A stretch of 64,000 nucleotides of DNA from Ficedula albicollis (taxonomy: Eukaryota; Chordata; Aves; Passeriformes; Muscicapidae): the NCBI RefSeq assembly GCF_000247815.1, contig NC_021692.1:1705317-1769316 (forward strand). Direction: 5' to 3'. The notes below the pieces were generated by a model. The model worked only from the letters and a program-made list of their open reading frames with translations, had not been told where the DNA came from and did no database searches. Positions 25,754 through 36,265 of this stretch are shown here, in pieces. The position numbers and the translations under genes were made by a program. The number at the start of each line of letters is the position of its first letter. The stretch's first letter is position 1.

Positions 25754-26460
25754 ATATAGATATAGATATAGATATAGATATAGATATAGATATAGATATA
25801 GATATAGATATAGATATAGATATAGATATAGATATAGATATAGATATAGATATAGATATAGATATAGATATAGATATAGATATAGATATAGATATAGATA
25901 TAGATATAGATATAGATATAGATATAGATATAGATATAGATATAGATATAGATATAGATATAGATATAGATATAGATATAGATATAGATATAGATATAGA
26001 TATAGATATAGATATAGATATAGATATAGATATAGATATAGATATAGATATAGATATAGATATAGATATAGATATAGATATAGATATAGATATAGATATA
26101 GATATAGATATAGATATAGATATAGATATAGATATAGATATAGATATAGATATAGATATAGATATAGATATAGATATAGATATAGATATAGATATAGATA
26201 TAGATATAGATATAGATATAGATATAGATATAGATATAGATATAGATATAGATATAGATATAGATATAGATATAGATATAGATATAGATATAGATATAGA
26301 TATAGATATAGATATAGATATAGATATAGATATAGATATAGATATAGATATAGATATAGATATAGATATAGATATAGATATAGATATAGATATAGATATA
26401 GATATAGATATAGATATAGATATAGATATAGATATAGATATAGATATAGATATAGATATA
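25754..26460. repeat. (ATATAG)n microsatellite, 707 bp
   Basis: About 118 uninterrupted copies of a 6-bp unit, with no variant base that I can see, followed by a degenerate ATATAAATATAAATATA end. The long Tyr-Arg, Asp-Ile and Ser-Ile reading frames here are by-products. Confidence 0.97.
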
Positions 26461-28257
26461 ATATAAATATAAATATATTTACACTCTATAAATATGGGTA
26501 CAGCATGGACAGGCACCCACTCCCAAGCATAAATGCACCACTTACTGATCTCTCTGCATTTGTCACTGAGGATTACAACTCAAAGAGGATTTTTGTTTTT
26601 TTAACAAAAAATGAGCCATGGGGAAATGTGCCTGTGACACTGAGAGTGTTTTGGGTATTTTGGCAGTTGGCACACAGCTTGTCTTCCTGCCTGATTCCTG
26701 GCTGCTCTGCCGGCATTCCCTGATGGACAAACTTTGGAGAGAAAATGTAATGGAGGCTTCCCAACCCTGGAATTTGGTGAGGGGCAGATTTTGGATGGCA
26801 GCAGTAGGGTGCCCATGCCCACCCTCTCCAGCTGTGGAGGGACTTCCCACGTGCTCCACGCTTTGCCCTTTCTGCCCTTTTTGCCTGGAGTGTCACCCCA
26901 GCAGCACCAGGATGATCCAGCCTGGACCCCACTGCCAGCAGCAAACCAGTCCTACACAGGAAAAGGGAGCAGCAGCTGCAAGATTTTCCCCAGTGGTGGT
27001 GCCCAGCAGGAGCAGGGTGGGTTAAGTGACACCAGAGCTGTCACGGGGAAGGGACAGCACATCCCAGCCAAGCCCAGAGTGATGCAGCTGAGGAGGAAGG
27101 GAGGAGGAGGAGGAGGGAGTGGGAACATCCTGCATTCCGCTGAGGGTTAAACCTGCAGCCCCACAGACGCAGGGCTTTGGGAACACGCATGAGCCACATG
27201 AGAGGGGAAAAAGAGGAGGGAGGTTGGTCAGAAAGGCTCAGAGCTGCAGCTGCAGCAGCACCGGGCACAAGGAGATGCTCTGGACCCAGCAGAGCCAGGC
27301 TGGGGGGATGACAATGCACAGCTGATTGGAATATTTGCTTTGTTGTCCTGGTACTAATTAAGTGCTTTGAGGCACAGCAGCAGTGACAGTGTCTCCTCAG
27401 CTGGAGGGGGCTGGTGCTGCGTGCTCAGTGCTGTGATCCATTATTTACAGCTCAGCTTCACCAGCAGGCATTCAACAGGGCCAGAGGCAAGGTGACACAC
27501 GGGGAGAGGAGGTCACACCTGTCAGAGGGGCTGTGCCCTGCACAGGAGGGCCTGGAAGCAGGCATTCAACAGGGCCAGAGGCAAGGTGAAACACGGGGAG
27601 AGCAGGTCACACCTGTCAGAGGGGCTGTGTCCTGCACAGCAGGGCCTGGAGGGGGACAGCAGGACAGCACACACCACAGAGGTGCTGCTGAGGTGTCGCA
27701 GAGGGGAGTGACCTCCCTGTCCTGTGTCTGACTGAGCCCAGGGAGATGGGATGTGGCCAATGCTTTCCCAGTGTCCAGCAGAGGATGTTTCTGGTGCTGC
27801 AGGCAGATGGGCTGGTGGAGGTCAGGCACGAGTGACTTTGTCACAAAGACAGACCCTCCAGACAGATGCCAGGCACTGTCTGAGGTGCCACTCGGGTGTC
27901 ACAGAGGGGTGATTGATCTGAGAGCACTGCCCAGTGCCCCATCACACCCTCACCATCACTGCACAACCAGAGCACAGCAGGGGCTCACTCATAAAGTGGT
28001 ATCAAAACATGCTCAGGAAGAGGCTCAAGGACCTGAAACCAAAAGGTGCCCAGGGGAGCCAAACATACCACGTAAATATGGATATTCTTATCTTCAGATC
28101 AATTTGCTCCTACAAGCCCCAGTGTCACAGGTGATGTGAACTCCTCCTTCTGATCCCACTGCTCCTGCCCCAGGTGCTGCCACCATACCAGTCCAGGGGG
28201 TTCTGGGCCCCAGTAAAAGGAGGATACGGACCTGCTGGAGAAAGGGAAAGGCCAGAA
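26461..28257. other. Intergenic; contains a 94-bp tandem duplication
   Basis: Two 94-bp units starting GCAGGCATTCAACAGGGCCA lie at 27,464-27,557 and 27,558-27,650, with a handful of differences. Otherwise GC-rich sequence without a recognisable gene. Confidence 0.5.
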
Positions 28258-28688
28258 AGATGTTCAGGGGGCTGGAGCCCCTCTGCTCTGGAGCCAGGCT
28301 GGGAGAGCTGCGGGGTTCACCTGGAGAGGAGAAGGTTCCAGGGAGAGCTCAGAGCCCCTGCCAGAGCCTGAAGGGGCTCCAGGAGAGCTGGAGAGGGACT
28401 GGGGACAAGGGATGGAGGGACAGGACACAGGGAATGGCTCCCACTGCCAGAGGGCAGGGCTGGATGGGATATTGGGAAGAAATTCTCCCCTGGCAGGGTG
28501 GGCAGGCCCTGGCACAGGTGCCCAGAGCAGCTGTGGCTGCCCCTGGATCCCTGGCAGTGCCCAAGGCCAGGCTGGACAGGGCTGGGAGCAACCTGGGACA
28601 GTAGAAGGTGACCCTGCCATGGCAGGAATGGGACTGGATGAGTTTTAGGGTCCCTCCCAACCCAAACCAGTCTGGATTCTGTGATTCC
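28258..28688 (+). mobile_element. CR1 LINE 3' fragment, about 430 bp (sense)
   Basis: Longest clean sense copy here: GGAGCCCCTCTGCTCTGGAG, GGGATATTGGGAAGAAATTC, GGCTGCCCCTGGATCCCTGG and a final CCAACCCAAACCAGTCTGGA, TTCTGTGATTCC. Used as the reference for the gapped copy at 23.6 kb. Confidence 0.88.
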
Positions 28689-28689
28689 T

Positions 28690-30558
28690 GCTCCAGCTCA
28701 GAGCAGAGAGTGGACAGGATGGGTGATGGGAGGAGGCAGGAGCAAGGCCAGGGGACAGCATCACTTGATCCCTGTGACTGGATGGATGCAGGAAAGCAGG
28801 AAAACCCTTCCTAACTCTTTATGTTCCCTGTGCAGTGGGAGGCCATGGGCTGTGCTGGGTGCAGGGAAACCATCCATGTGCTGTTTGTGCCTGGAGCCAG
28901 CACTCAGGACCAGGATGTCACCTCTGGGGAGGTGGGGGTGGCACTGATCAGTGACTGGGAAGCTCTGGCTTGGCCTGAGGGTTGGCTTGAGGCACCTGGA
29001 GCTGCAAGCACCATGTCGAGGTGCTTTGCTGTGCTGGAGCCCCTGCTCCTGATCCTTCCTGTGCAGGTCTCCTCTCTCTCCTGTCTCTTGCTGCCTGAGC
29101 TGAGCAGAGCTCCAGGTCTCCCTGCACAGCACAGCTCTGCTGCTTTCATGGTGAGCTAATTCTGGAGTCACTAATTTAATGATGATTAATGACAGGTACA
29201 CCACCTTTTCCTTCCTCCTTTTATCGATTGGGGAAAAAAAACTGGAGCAGAGCCGTATATTAATTAATTCTCTCAAGTGGAGGGGAAAGTAATCAGACTG
29301 AAATCAGATTGAATTTAGGACCCGTGGGTGAGCAGGACGATGTGCTGAGTGATGGAAATGAGAGATGCCCCAGTCTGGCTGGGCTGGGAGGGACAAGGCT
29401 GCTGAGATTTCCCAGAAAGGGCTGGCAAAAGTGGGTGTAGGAATCCAGGCTGGGATCCACACCAGGTGGTGGGAGTTGGGTTGGCTTTGCACAGCTCAGC
29501 CTGGGTGGGTTTATCTGTGCCCTGCCTCCCCTTTGGCTCTATTCCTGCAGGCTGGATGGCAGCATCACTTTGCAGTGCCCAAGGTCAGAGCTTGGAGCAG
29601 TCTGGGATAGTGGGAGGTGTCCCTGCCCATGGTCCTTCCCAGCCCAAACCAGTCTGAGATTCTGTGACTGCATGAGCATCCAGACCAGCTGAGCTGCCAC
29701 AGAAAGCCACATTTTGCAAATCTCTGTGATCGTAGATTGTTTTTTTTTCACCTGGGAATGCCAGAGCAGAGCTAATCAAGGCTGGGGAGTCTATCTGCCA
29801 AGCATCTAGGTGTTTTAAAACCACATATCCTCCAAGAACATCCATTTCACCTTGAGAAAATACCTCCTTCCCTGCAAGTCAGCTCCCTGGCAGGGCAGGG
29901 CTGAGCCTCACAGCTCACTGAGGCTCAGGGCTCCAGCAATCTCCCAAGTATTTAAGCATGACTAATGGCTTGTGCCTACCATACAAGGGATTTAAAACCT
30001 GTATCCTATTCAAGCACTGCTCAGACCCACAACTGCCTCATTTCTAACAGCATGCACTCTCAGCCATCAGACAGGAGACATTCCAGAGTGCCCCTTCCCT
30101 CTGCAGTCCAGTGTAGTGTCACCTCACATTAGGACTGGGACCATGAATCCTAAACCTGTGACCCCAGTGGAGCAGTCAGCGATGCCGTGTCAAAATCTTT
30201 TGACGTGATGCTTCAAAAAAAGAATCTTGAAGAAAATGAACCAAATTAAATAAATGCAATTAAACAATTTTTCATCAGAAGAGAGGCTGCTGACTGCACC
30301 CACTCCAGGGTGTGAGCAGCCATGTGTTCATGAAGAACCAGAGAGAGTTTTCTGCTGAAATCTGCAGTTTGGGCAAGGCTGAGTGGGTCAGGTCGGGTTG
30401 GACTGAGCTGGCACTGAGGGCTGTCCTCAGCTGGGCTCCCTCCAGCTCTAGGGGGGAGTGCAAGGCAAACAGAGTCTTTGGGATGGTTAGACAGAGAGAC
30501 AGGGGCAAACCAGCAATCTAACTACTGCTCCTGCACCAGCAGTAGAGACTCATTTAAA
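28690..30558. other. Intergenic; short CR1 tail and AT-rich blocks
   Basis: A short sense CR1 tail at about 29,570-29,672 (GGGATAGTGGGAGGTGTCCC, CCAAACCAGTCTGAGATTCT). Repeat-free AT-rich blocks at 29,150-29,310 (several TAATTA-type homeodomain cores) and 30,180-30,280. No gene seen. Confidence 0.45.
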
Positions 30559-30920
30559 AGAATCACAGAATGTCCTGAAATGGAAGGGACTCACAGGGAT
30601 CATCCAGCCCAACTCCTGACCCTGCACAGACACCCAACAACCCACCCTGAGCATCCTTGGGAGAGCTGTTCGAACTCTCCTGGAGCTCTGGCAGCCCTGG
30701 GGCTGTGCCCATTCCCTGGGCAGTGCCAGCACCCTCTGGGGGAAGAACCTTTCCTGGTGTCCAACCTGACCCTGACACAGCTCCGGCCATCCCTGAGTCA
30801 TCTCCCTGGTCACCAGAGCAGAGATGGGAGCTGCCCTTCCACTGCCCCCTGGGAGGAAGCTGCAGACCCTGATGAGGTCTGACCTCAGCCTCCTCCAGGC
30901 TGAAGAAGCCAAATGACCTC
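30559..30920 (-). mobile_element. CR1 LINE 3' fragment, about 360 bp (antisense)
   Basis: Starts AGAATCACAGAATGTCCTGA and continues with GGGATCATCCAGCCCAACTC, TTCCTGGTGTCCAACCTGAC and CCTCCTCCAGGCTGAAGAAG, a common avian CR1 subfamily 3' end. Confidence 0.87.
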
Positions 30921-31205
30921 AGCAATTTAAACATGCTGGTTTTAATGCCCTGCAGACAAGATGTGGGAGTTTGCTGATGTCTGGGGGACAGCAGGCTGGA
31001 GGGAGCACTTCAGCAGGCAGCAGGCAGGCATGGGGATGAGGAGAGAGGCACAGCTTTGGGTCCAAATGGGTCCAAGGCAGAGCCCTCATGTCCCATCACT
31101 TGTGCCACCACCTCCAGAGACCTGTGTGAGAGCAAACAAACCATTTTCTCCTGTGTTCTGTGGAAAGAGCAGAGTGAACTCGGGCCGTGAGCCAGGTGCT
31201 GCTCT

Positions 31206-31997
31206 GGGGACACCACTGCTCTGTGCCATGGGGACACCACTGCTCTGTGCCATGGGGACACCACTGCTCTGTGCCATGGGGACACCACTGCTCTGTGCCA
31301 TGGGGACACCACTGCTCTGTGCCATGGGGACACCACTGCTCTGTGCCATGGGGACACCACTGCTCTGTGCCATGGGGACACCACTGCTCTGTGCCATGGG
31401 GACACCACTGCTCTGTGCCATGGGGACACCACTGCTCTGTGCCATGGGGACACCACTGCTCTGTGCCATGGGGACACCACTGCTCTGTGCCATGGGGACA
31501 CCACTGCTCTGTGCCATGGGGACACCACTGCTCTGTGCCATGGGGACACCACTGCTCTGTGCCATGGGGACACCACTGCTCTGTGCCATGGGGACACCAC
31601 TGCTCTGTGCCATGGGGACACCACTGCTCTGTGCCATGGGGACACCACTGCTCTGTGCCATGGGGACACCACTGCTCTGTGCCATGGGGACACCACTGCT
31701 CTGTGCCATGGGGACACCACTGCTCTGTGCCATGGGGACACCACTGCTCTGTGCCATGGGGACACCACTGCTCTGTGCCATGGGGACACCACTGCTCTGT
31801 GCCATGGGGACACCACTGCTCTGTGCCATGGGGACACCACTGCTCTGTGCCATGGGGACACCACTGCTCTGTGCCATGGGGACACCACTGCTCTGTGCCA
31901 TGGGGACACCACTGCTCTGTGCCATGGGGACACCACTGCTCTGTGCCATGGGGACATCACTGCTCTGTGCCATGGGAACACCACTGCTCTGTGCCAT
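31206..31997. repeat. 24-bp minisatellite, 33 copies
   Basis: Exactly 33 units of 24 bp (GGGGACACCACTGCTCTGTG plus four bases). Only the last few units vary (CACC to CATC near 31,957; GGGG to GGGA near 31,975). Because the period is a multiple of three and has no stop in any frame, all six frames stay open through it; the resulting long frames (MGTPLLCA, VSPWHRAV and others) are not considered genes. Confidence 0.97.
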
Positions 31998-34329
31998 GGG
32001 GACAAGGAGTGACAGGGGATTGTCACAGCAGCCCTGCCCTGCCAGCAGCCACAGGTATGGGCTCTCTGAGAGCCCTCCCAAGGTTCTGAGTGACCCAGTG
32101 CTCGGTGACCTCAATGCAGAGGTGCAGGGGTCTCTTGGGGATGTGGGCTGGAATTTCTGAGCTGCACTTGGGCCAGGATGTGCAGGAGAATCACAGAATC
32201 GTTCAGGATGGAAAAAACCTCTGAGATCATCGAGTCCTGACACCCAGAAGGGAGAGTGGGATGAAGGTGGGAAGGTGGAGGGAAGGAAGGGAGGACCATC
32301 CCTGATCTCTGGCTGACATCCCAGCCTCCTGCCAAGGGAAGGAGGCCAGAGGAGTGGTGGCACTAGGGGGGACAGATAAGACCCCCTCTGGCTGCCTCCT
32401 GCATCCCTGCCCTGCTTAGAGCCAATCGTTAAGGCTCTGAGCAGCCTGGTGTGGTGGAAATGTCCCTGTGTGTTGGAACAAGATGAGATTTTCCCTTTTC
32501 CCTTTCTGGCATCCCATGATTCTGTAAGCCTAGAAGGGGGATGTGCCCCTGAGGCTCTCGGAGCACCAAGAGCACATCTGGACACATCTGCTGTGAGCTG
32601 GTCCCTCCCCAGCTGAGCTGGGTGTGCTGCCTCCTCTGCCAGCCCCGAGGGCTGTGCCTGCAGCAGAGCTGCTGCCCCAGAGCCTCGGGCCAGGACCTGC
32701 CTTTGAGATAATCGGGCCAGGACAGCAGCTCCTTCGGCAAAGCCTTTCCTACAGGTCAGCTTTGGGTGGGGAGCCCAAGGGGCCGCACATGCCACCACTG
32801 CTCCCGTTGGACAGCACAAAGGAGCAAACCAGCTTTGCCAATTGGCACAGCTGCTGCTTCCATCCTTGTGAGATTCTGCAGAAAAACTTCTACTGGCTCT
32901 TGGGCTGGGGGTGTCATGCTGACTGAGTGCTCTTGAAGTCATGGTGACAAGCAAAAAAGCTCTGGTTGGTGATTCCATCTTCTCCACTGTTTTCCCCCCC
33001 TGGAAATACCATTTTTAGTCTTAGATGTTGTCCTGGCTTGTTGTTTTTAGGGGTTTTTATCACTGAGTGGTATCCCACGGGCACTTGCTGTCCTGCACCA
33101 TTTTGGAGGGGGCAGTGGAGATGTGTGTGGATGTGAGAGTGGGATGGGGTGAGGGACAAACAGCTAAGAGTTAATTGTTAATTAACAATTGACAAAAGAC
33201 ATACGACATCAACAACAAATAGCCAACACAAACATCAACAGTTATGGTTGACTGAGTGGACACGCATCAACACAAACATCAACAGCTCATTAACAGTGCA
33301 TACACACCTTCACTACATTAACCAATATAACTATAGTAATCAACATACCTTCACTATATTAACCAATATAACTATATTAACCAATATAACCAACAACTAA
33401 TAACTCCATGCCCAGCATCAACTCACTTGTAACACCTTGTCCCCAGCAGGAGCCAGCAGGAACAGCCCTGCCCTGTCCCCAGGAGCCAGCCCAGCCTGTC
33501 CCACAGCTCCACCGCTCTGCTCAGGGCTGGCTGCCTCGGGCCTGGCACAGGGGAGGATGGGCTTGTGATTTATTATTGATGGTCAGGGGTGGGGAGCGCT
33601 CTGCAGGGCACACAGGATGCAGGGAGACAGGCTGTGCTCCTGCAGCAGCGCTGCTTTGTGATAAAACTTTAATAAATTGAAAGACACAGTTTCCATTCCA
33701 TTGGTAATTAACTTCTGCTGCTGTGTTCCCTCCTAATTGTCTCTATTACTCCAGATAAAGCTGAGATCAATAGAAACCAAAGTCTGGAGGCCGGGAAAGT
33801 TGCAATCAATTAATTATCTCTCTCCTGCATGCATCCTCCATCTGCTGGTAATCAAACATGATGGGCTGCTCCTCACAGGGACCCTGGGCCCTCCCTGGCT
33901 GCTGCAGCCCTGTGGGGGCTTGGTGGTGTCCTGGGGCAGGGGAGGCACAAGGACAGCTCCCACTGAGCCACTGCATCCCTCCTGGGCCTCTCCAGGGCGG
34001 GTTCCACCAGGATTCCATCATCCCGCTCCACCTTTGGCAGGCTGCTTGTCGTTCCCTCAGGCTCTGCAGTTTGTGCTGGGACACAACCACCAGGAAACAC
34101 CTGGAAGGCAGTGGTGTGACACATCTGCCAGGGCTGAGAAGGGCCAGTGTTTCTCACATGGTCTCTGAGAGCCTCCAGCAGCCTTTGGCTTGCTCCATGG
34201 GCTGAACCACCTGTCCCAGAGCCAGCTCATCTCTGCATCCTCCTTAAAGGCTGGAGGATTTCTCACTCTCCTGTTTCTGCTGCATGCAGAAAGTGCTTTT
34301 CTGGGATGCTGTCAGCTCTCCCAGCAAAA
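31998..34329. other. Intergenic; short CR1 tail, AT-rich repeats at 33.2 kb
   Basis: A short antisense CR1 tail at 32,188-32,245 (AGAATCACAGAATCGTTCAG). At 33,173-33,190 there is a perfect 18-bp palindrome (AATTGTTAATTAACAATT), then an AT-rich block to 33,400 with repeats of ACATCAACAG and ATTAACCAATATAACTATA. The block at 33,640-33,860 is repeat-free and AT-rich. No gene seen. Confidence 0.5.
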
Positions 34330-34745
34330 GCTGTGTCTGCTGGAGTGTGTCCAGAGGTGGAACAGAGCTGGGGAAGGGTCTGGAGCACCAGGAGCCATTG
34401 AGAGAGCTGGGGGAGCTCAGCCTGGAGAAAAGGAGGCTCAGGGAAGAACTTCTGGCTCTGCACAACTCCCTGACAGGAGGGGGGTGGCTCTGCTCCCAGG
34501 GGACAGGGGCAGGAGGAGAGGGAATGGCCTCAGGCTGTGCCTGGGGAGGTTTAGGTTGGATCAAGGAAGGGTTTTCACACATTGGCACAGGCTGCCCACG
34601 GCAGTGCTGGAGCCACCACCCCTGAAGTGTTCAAAACCCACGTGGGTGTGGTTTATTGGTGAACATATCAATGCTGAGTTAATGGCTGGACTCGATCTTA
34701 GAGGGCCTTTCCAACCTTATTGACTCTGTGGTTCTTTATGATTTT
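34330..34745 (+). mobile_element. CR1 LINE 3' fragment, about 415 bp (sense)
   Basis: Runs from GTGTCCAGAGGTGGAACAGA through GAGCTCAGCCTGGAGAAAAG, GAGGTTTAGGTTGGATCAAG and TTAATGGCTGGACTCGATCT to CCTTTCCAACCTTATTGACT, a different subfamily from the copy at 28.3 kb. Confidence 0.88.
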
Positions 34746-36164
34746 GTCCCCAGCAATGTCCTGCTGTGAGCCAGGACAGCAGCAAGTCACATCTGCAGCC
34801 TGTGCTGTCGTGGTGGCCAGGCCCCTCCTGTGCCCTGTGTCCCTTGGGGCTCTCACACAAAAACCAGCTGTGGACACTTGGAAAGGATTTATATTCGCTT
34901 ATTCCAGTGCTTAGAGAAATAGAATATAATGATGCCATATAAAAATGCCTTCCCCACGGAGGGGAGCACAGCAGCCCTGCAGAGGAGCTGTGCCATGGGC
35001 ACCATCCATCAGTCACAAACAGATGGGACTGCCTGGCACAGACACAGGTGCTGGCTCCTGCTGCTCCACTGCCTTGGGAGCTGGAGGATTTCTTCCCATC
35101 GTGTACTGGTGGGTGCTGCCACATTTGCAGTGTCCCTGACCGTGGCAAGAGGTTGGAGTGAGATGATCTTTAAGGTCCCTTCCCACCCAAACCTGTCTGC
35201 AATTCTGTGACTTTATCTTTCCCCATGCTTTGGGTTGTGTTTCAGGGTGGGAGGGAACCCCTGCAGGAGGGCTGGTGCTGGTGCTGGGTCCCTGTGTCCC
35301 CACAGCCCATCCATATTCCCCTTGCAGAATTCCCCTCTGGGCTTTTCAGATCCCATTTTCCCCTTTGCTGGGATGTGGGTGCTGCTAAATTGAGAATTTA
35401 AGAAGAAGCACTCAGGCGTGCTGCGCCGAATTTCAACACAGCCTTCCCCCTGCCCCAGCCCCCTCCCAGCACTCATCTGCCAGAGGAGCTTTGCAGGCAC
35501 TAAGCTGCTCTGGGATCCTTCCCAGCACAGCCTGGACCACTCCCAGGGGTGAGCAGAAAGGTTCAGGAGTCCCCTGGCTTCCATCACTCTCCAGGGGACC
35601 ACCTGTGGTCTTGTCCTACCCTTTTAGGCAAAGTGAGTCTTTGGGTCACCCTAATCTCTTAATTTTCCTCTGGCAAGGTTTCCCCAGCAGTATCAAGGGG
35701 ATCCTTCCTGGTCTCGTGTGTTTATTTTATATTATTTTATTATATTAGATATATTTTATATGATTATTTTATTTTGTTTTGGCGTCTCATGAAGATGTGG
35801 GACGCAGGGAGGAGCTGGCTGCAGTTTCAGTGTGCCCAGCCAAGTCCTGCACCTCTCCAGCTTTTCCCTTGGCACCTTTCCTCTTCCTCAGGCCTCAAAC
35901 ACCTTCCACATTTTGCATTGCAGAAACTACCCCTGAGAACACTGGCTGCAGCTCCACCCTGCTCCACCTGTGGATGTGACTTCTCCTCTCTTCTTGTGCA
36001 CCCATTTATCTCTGATTGCTCCATCCAGGCCCCCAAAAACCATCCTTGGTTCCTACACCAAAAACTACCCTCTCAGAAGAAAACAAGGGGTCAAGACACA
36101 AGAAACCAGGGCTCAAGGAGAGGCTGGATTACCTGAGCCCAGCCCAGTTCTCCCAGTCAGGGCA
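34746..36164. other. Intergenic; short CR1 tail, no gene seen
   Basis: A short sense CR1 end at 35,145-35,215 (TGATCTTTAAGGTCCCTTCC). AT-only tract near 35,725-35,775. Nothing coding recognised. Confidence 0.42.
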
Positions 36165-36265
36165 ATCCCAGAACACCAGAATGGTTTGGGTTGGAAGGGA
36201 ACTTGGAAATAATCTCCTTCCCTTCCCCCCAGGGGGCAGGGACACCTTCCACTAGACCAGGCTAC
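36165..36265 (-). mobile_element. CR1 LINE 3' tail, short (antisense)
   Basis: CAGAATGGTTTGGGTTGGAA followed by CAGGGACACCTTCCACTAGA. Confidence 0.75.

Noticed and set aside
31206..31997. CRISPR-like array
   Set aside because: Units are directly adjacent with no spacers, and the genome is a vertebrate.
30961..32987. Plus- and minus-strand frames of 399 and 633 codons over the 24-bp array
   Set aside because: All six frames are open because the period is a multiple of three; flanking parts show no known domain and one strand overlaps the CR1-rich spacer.
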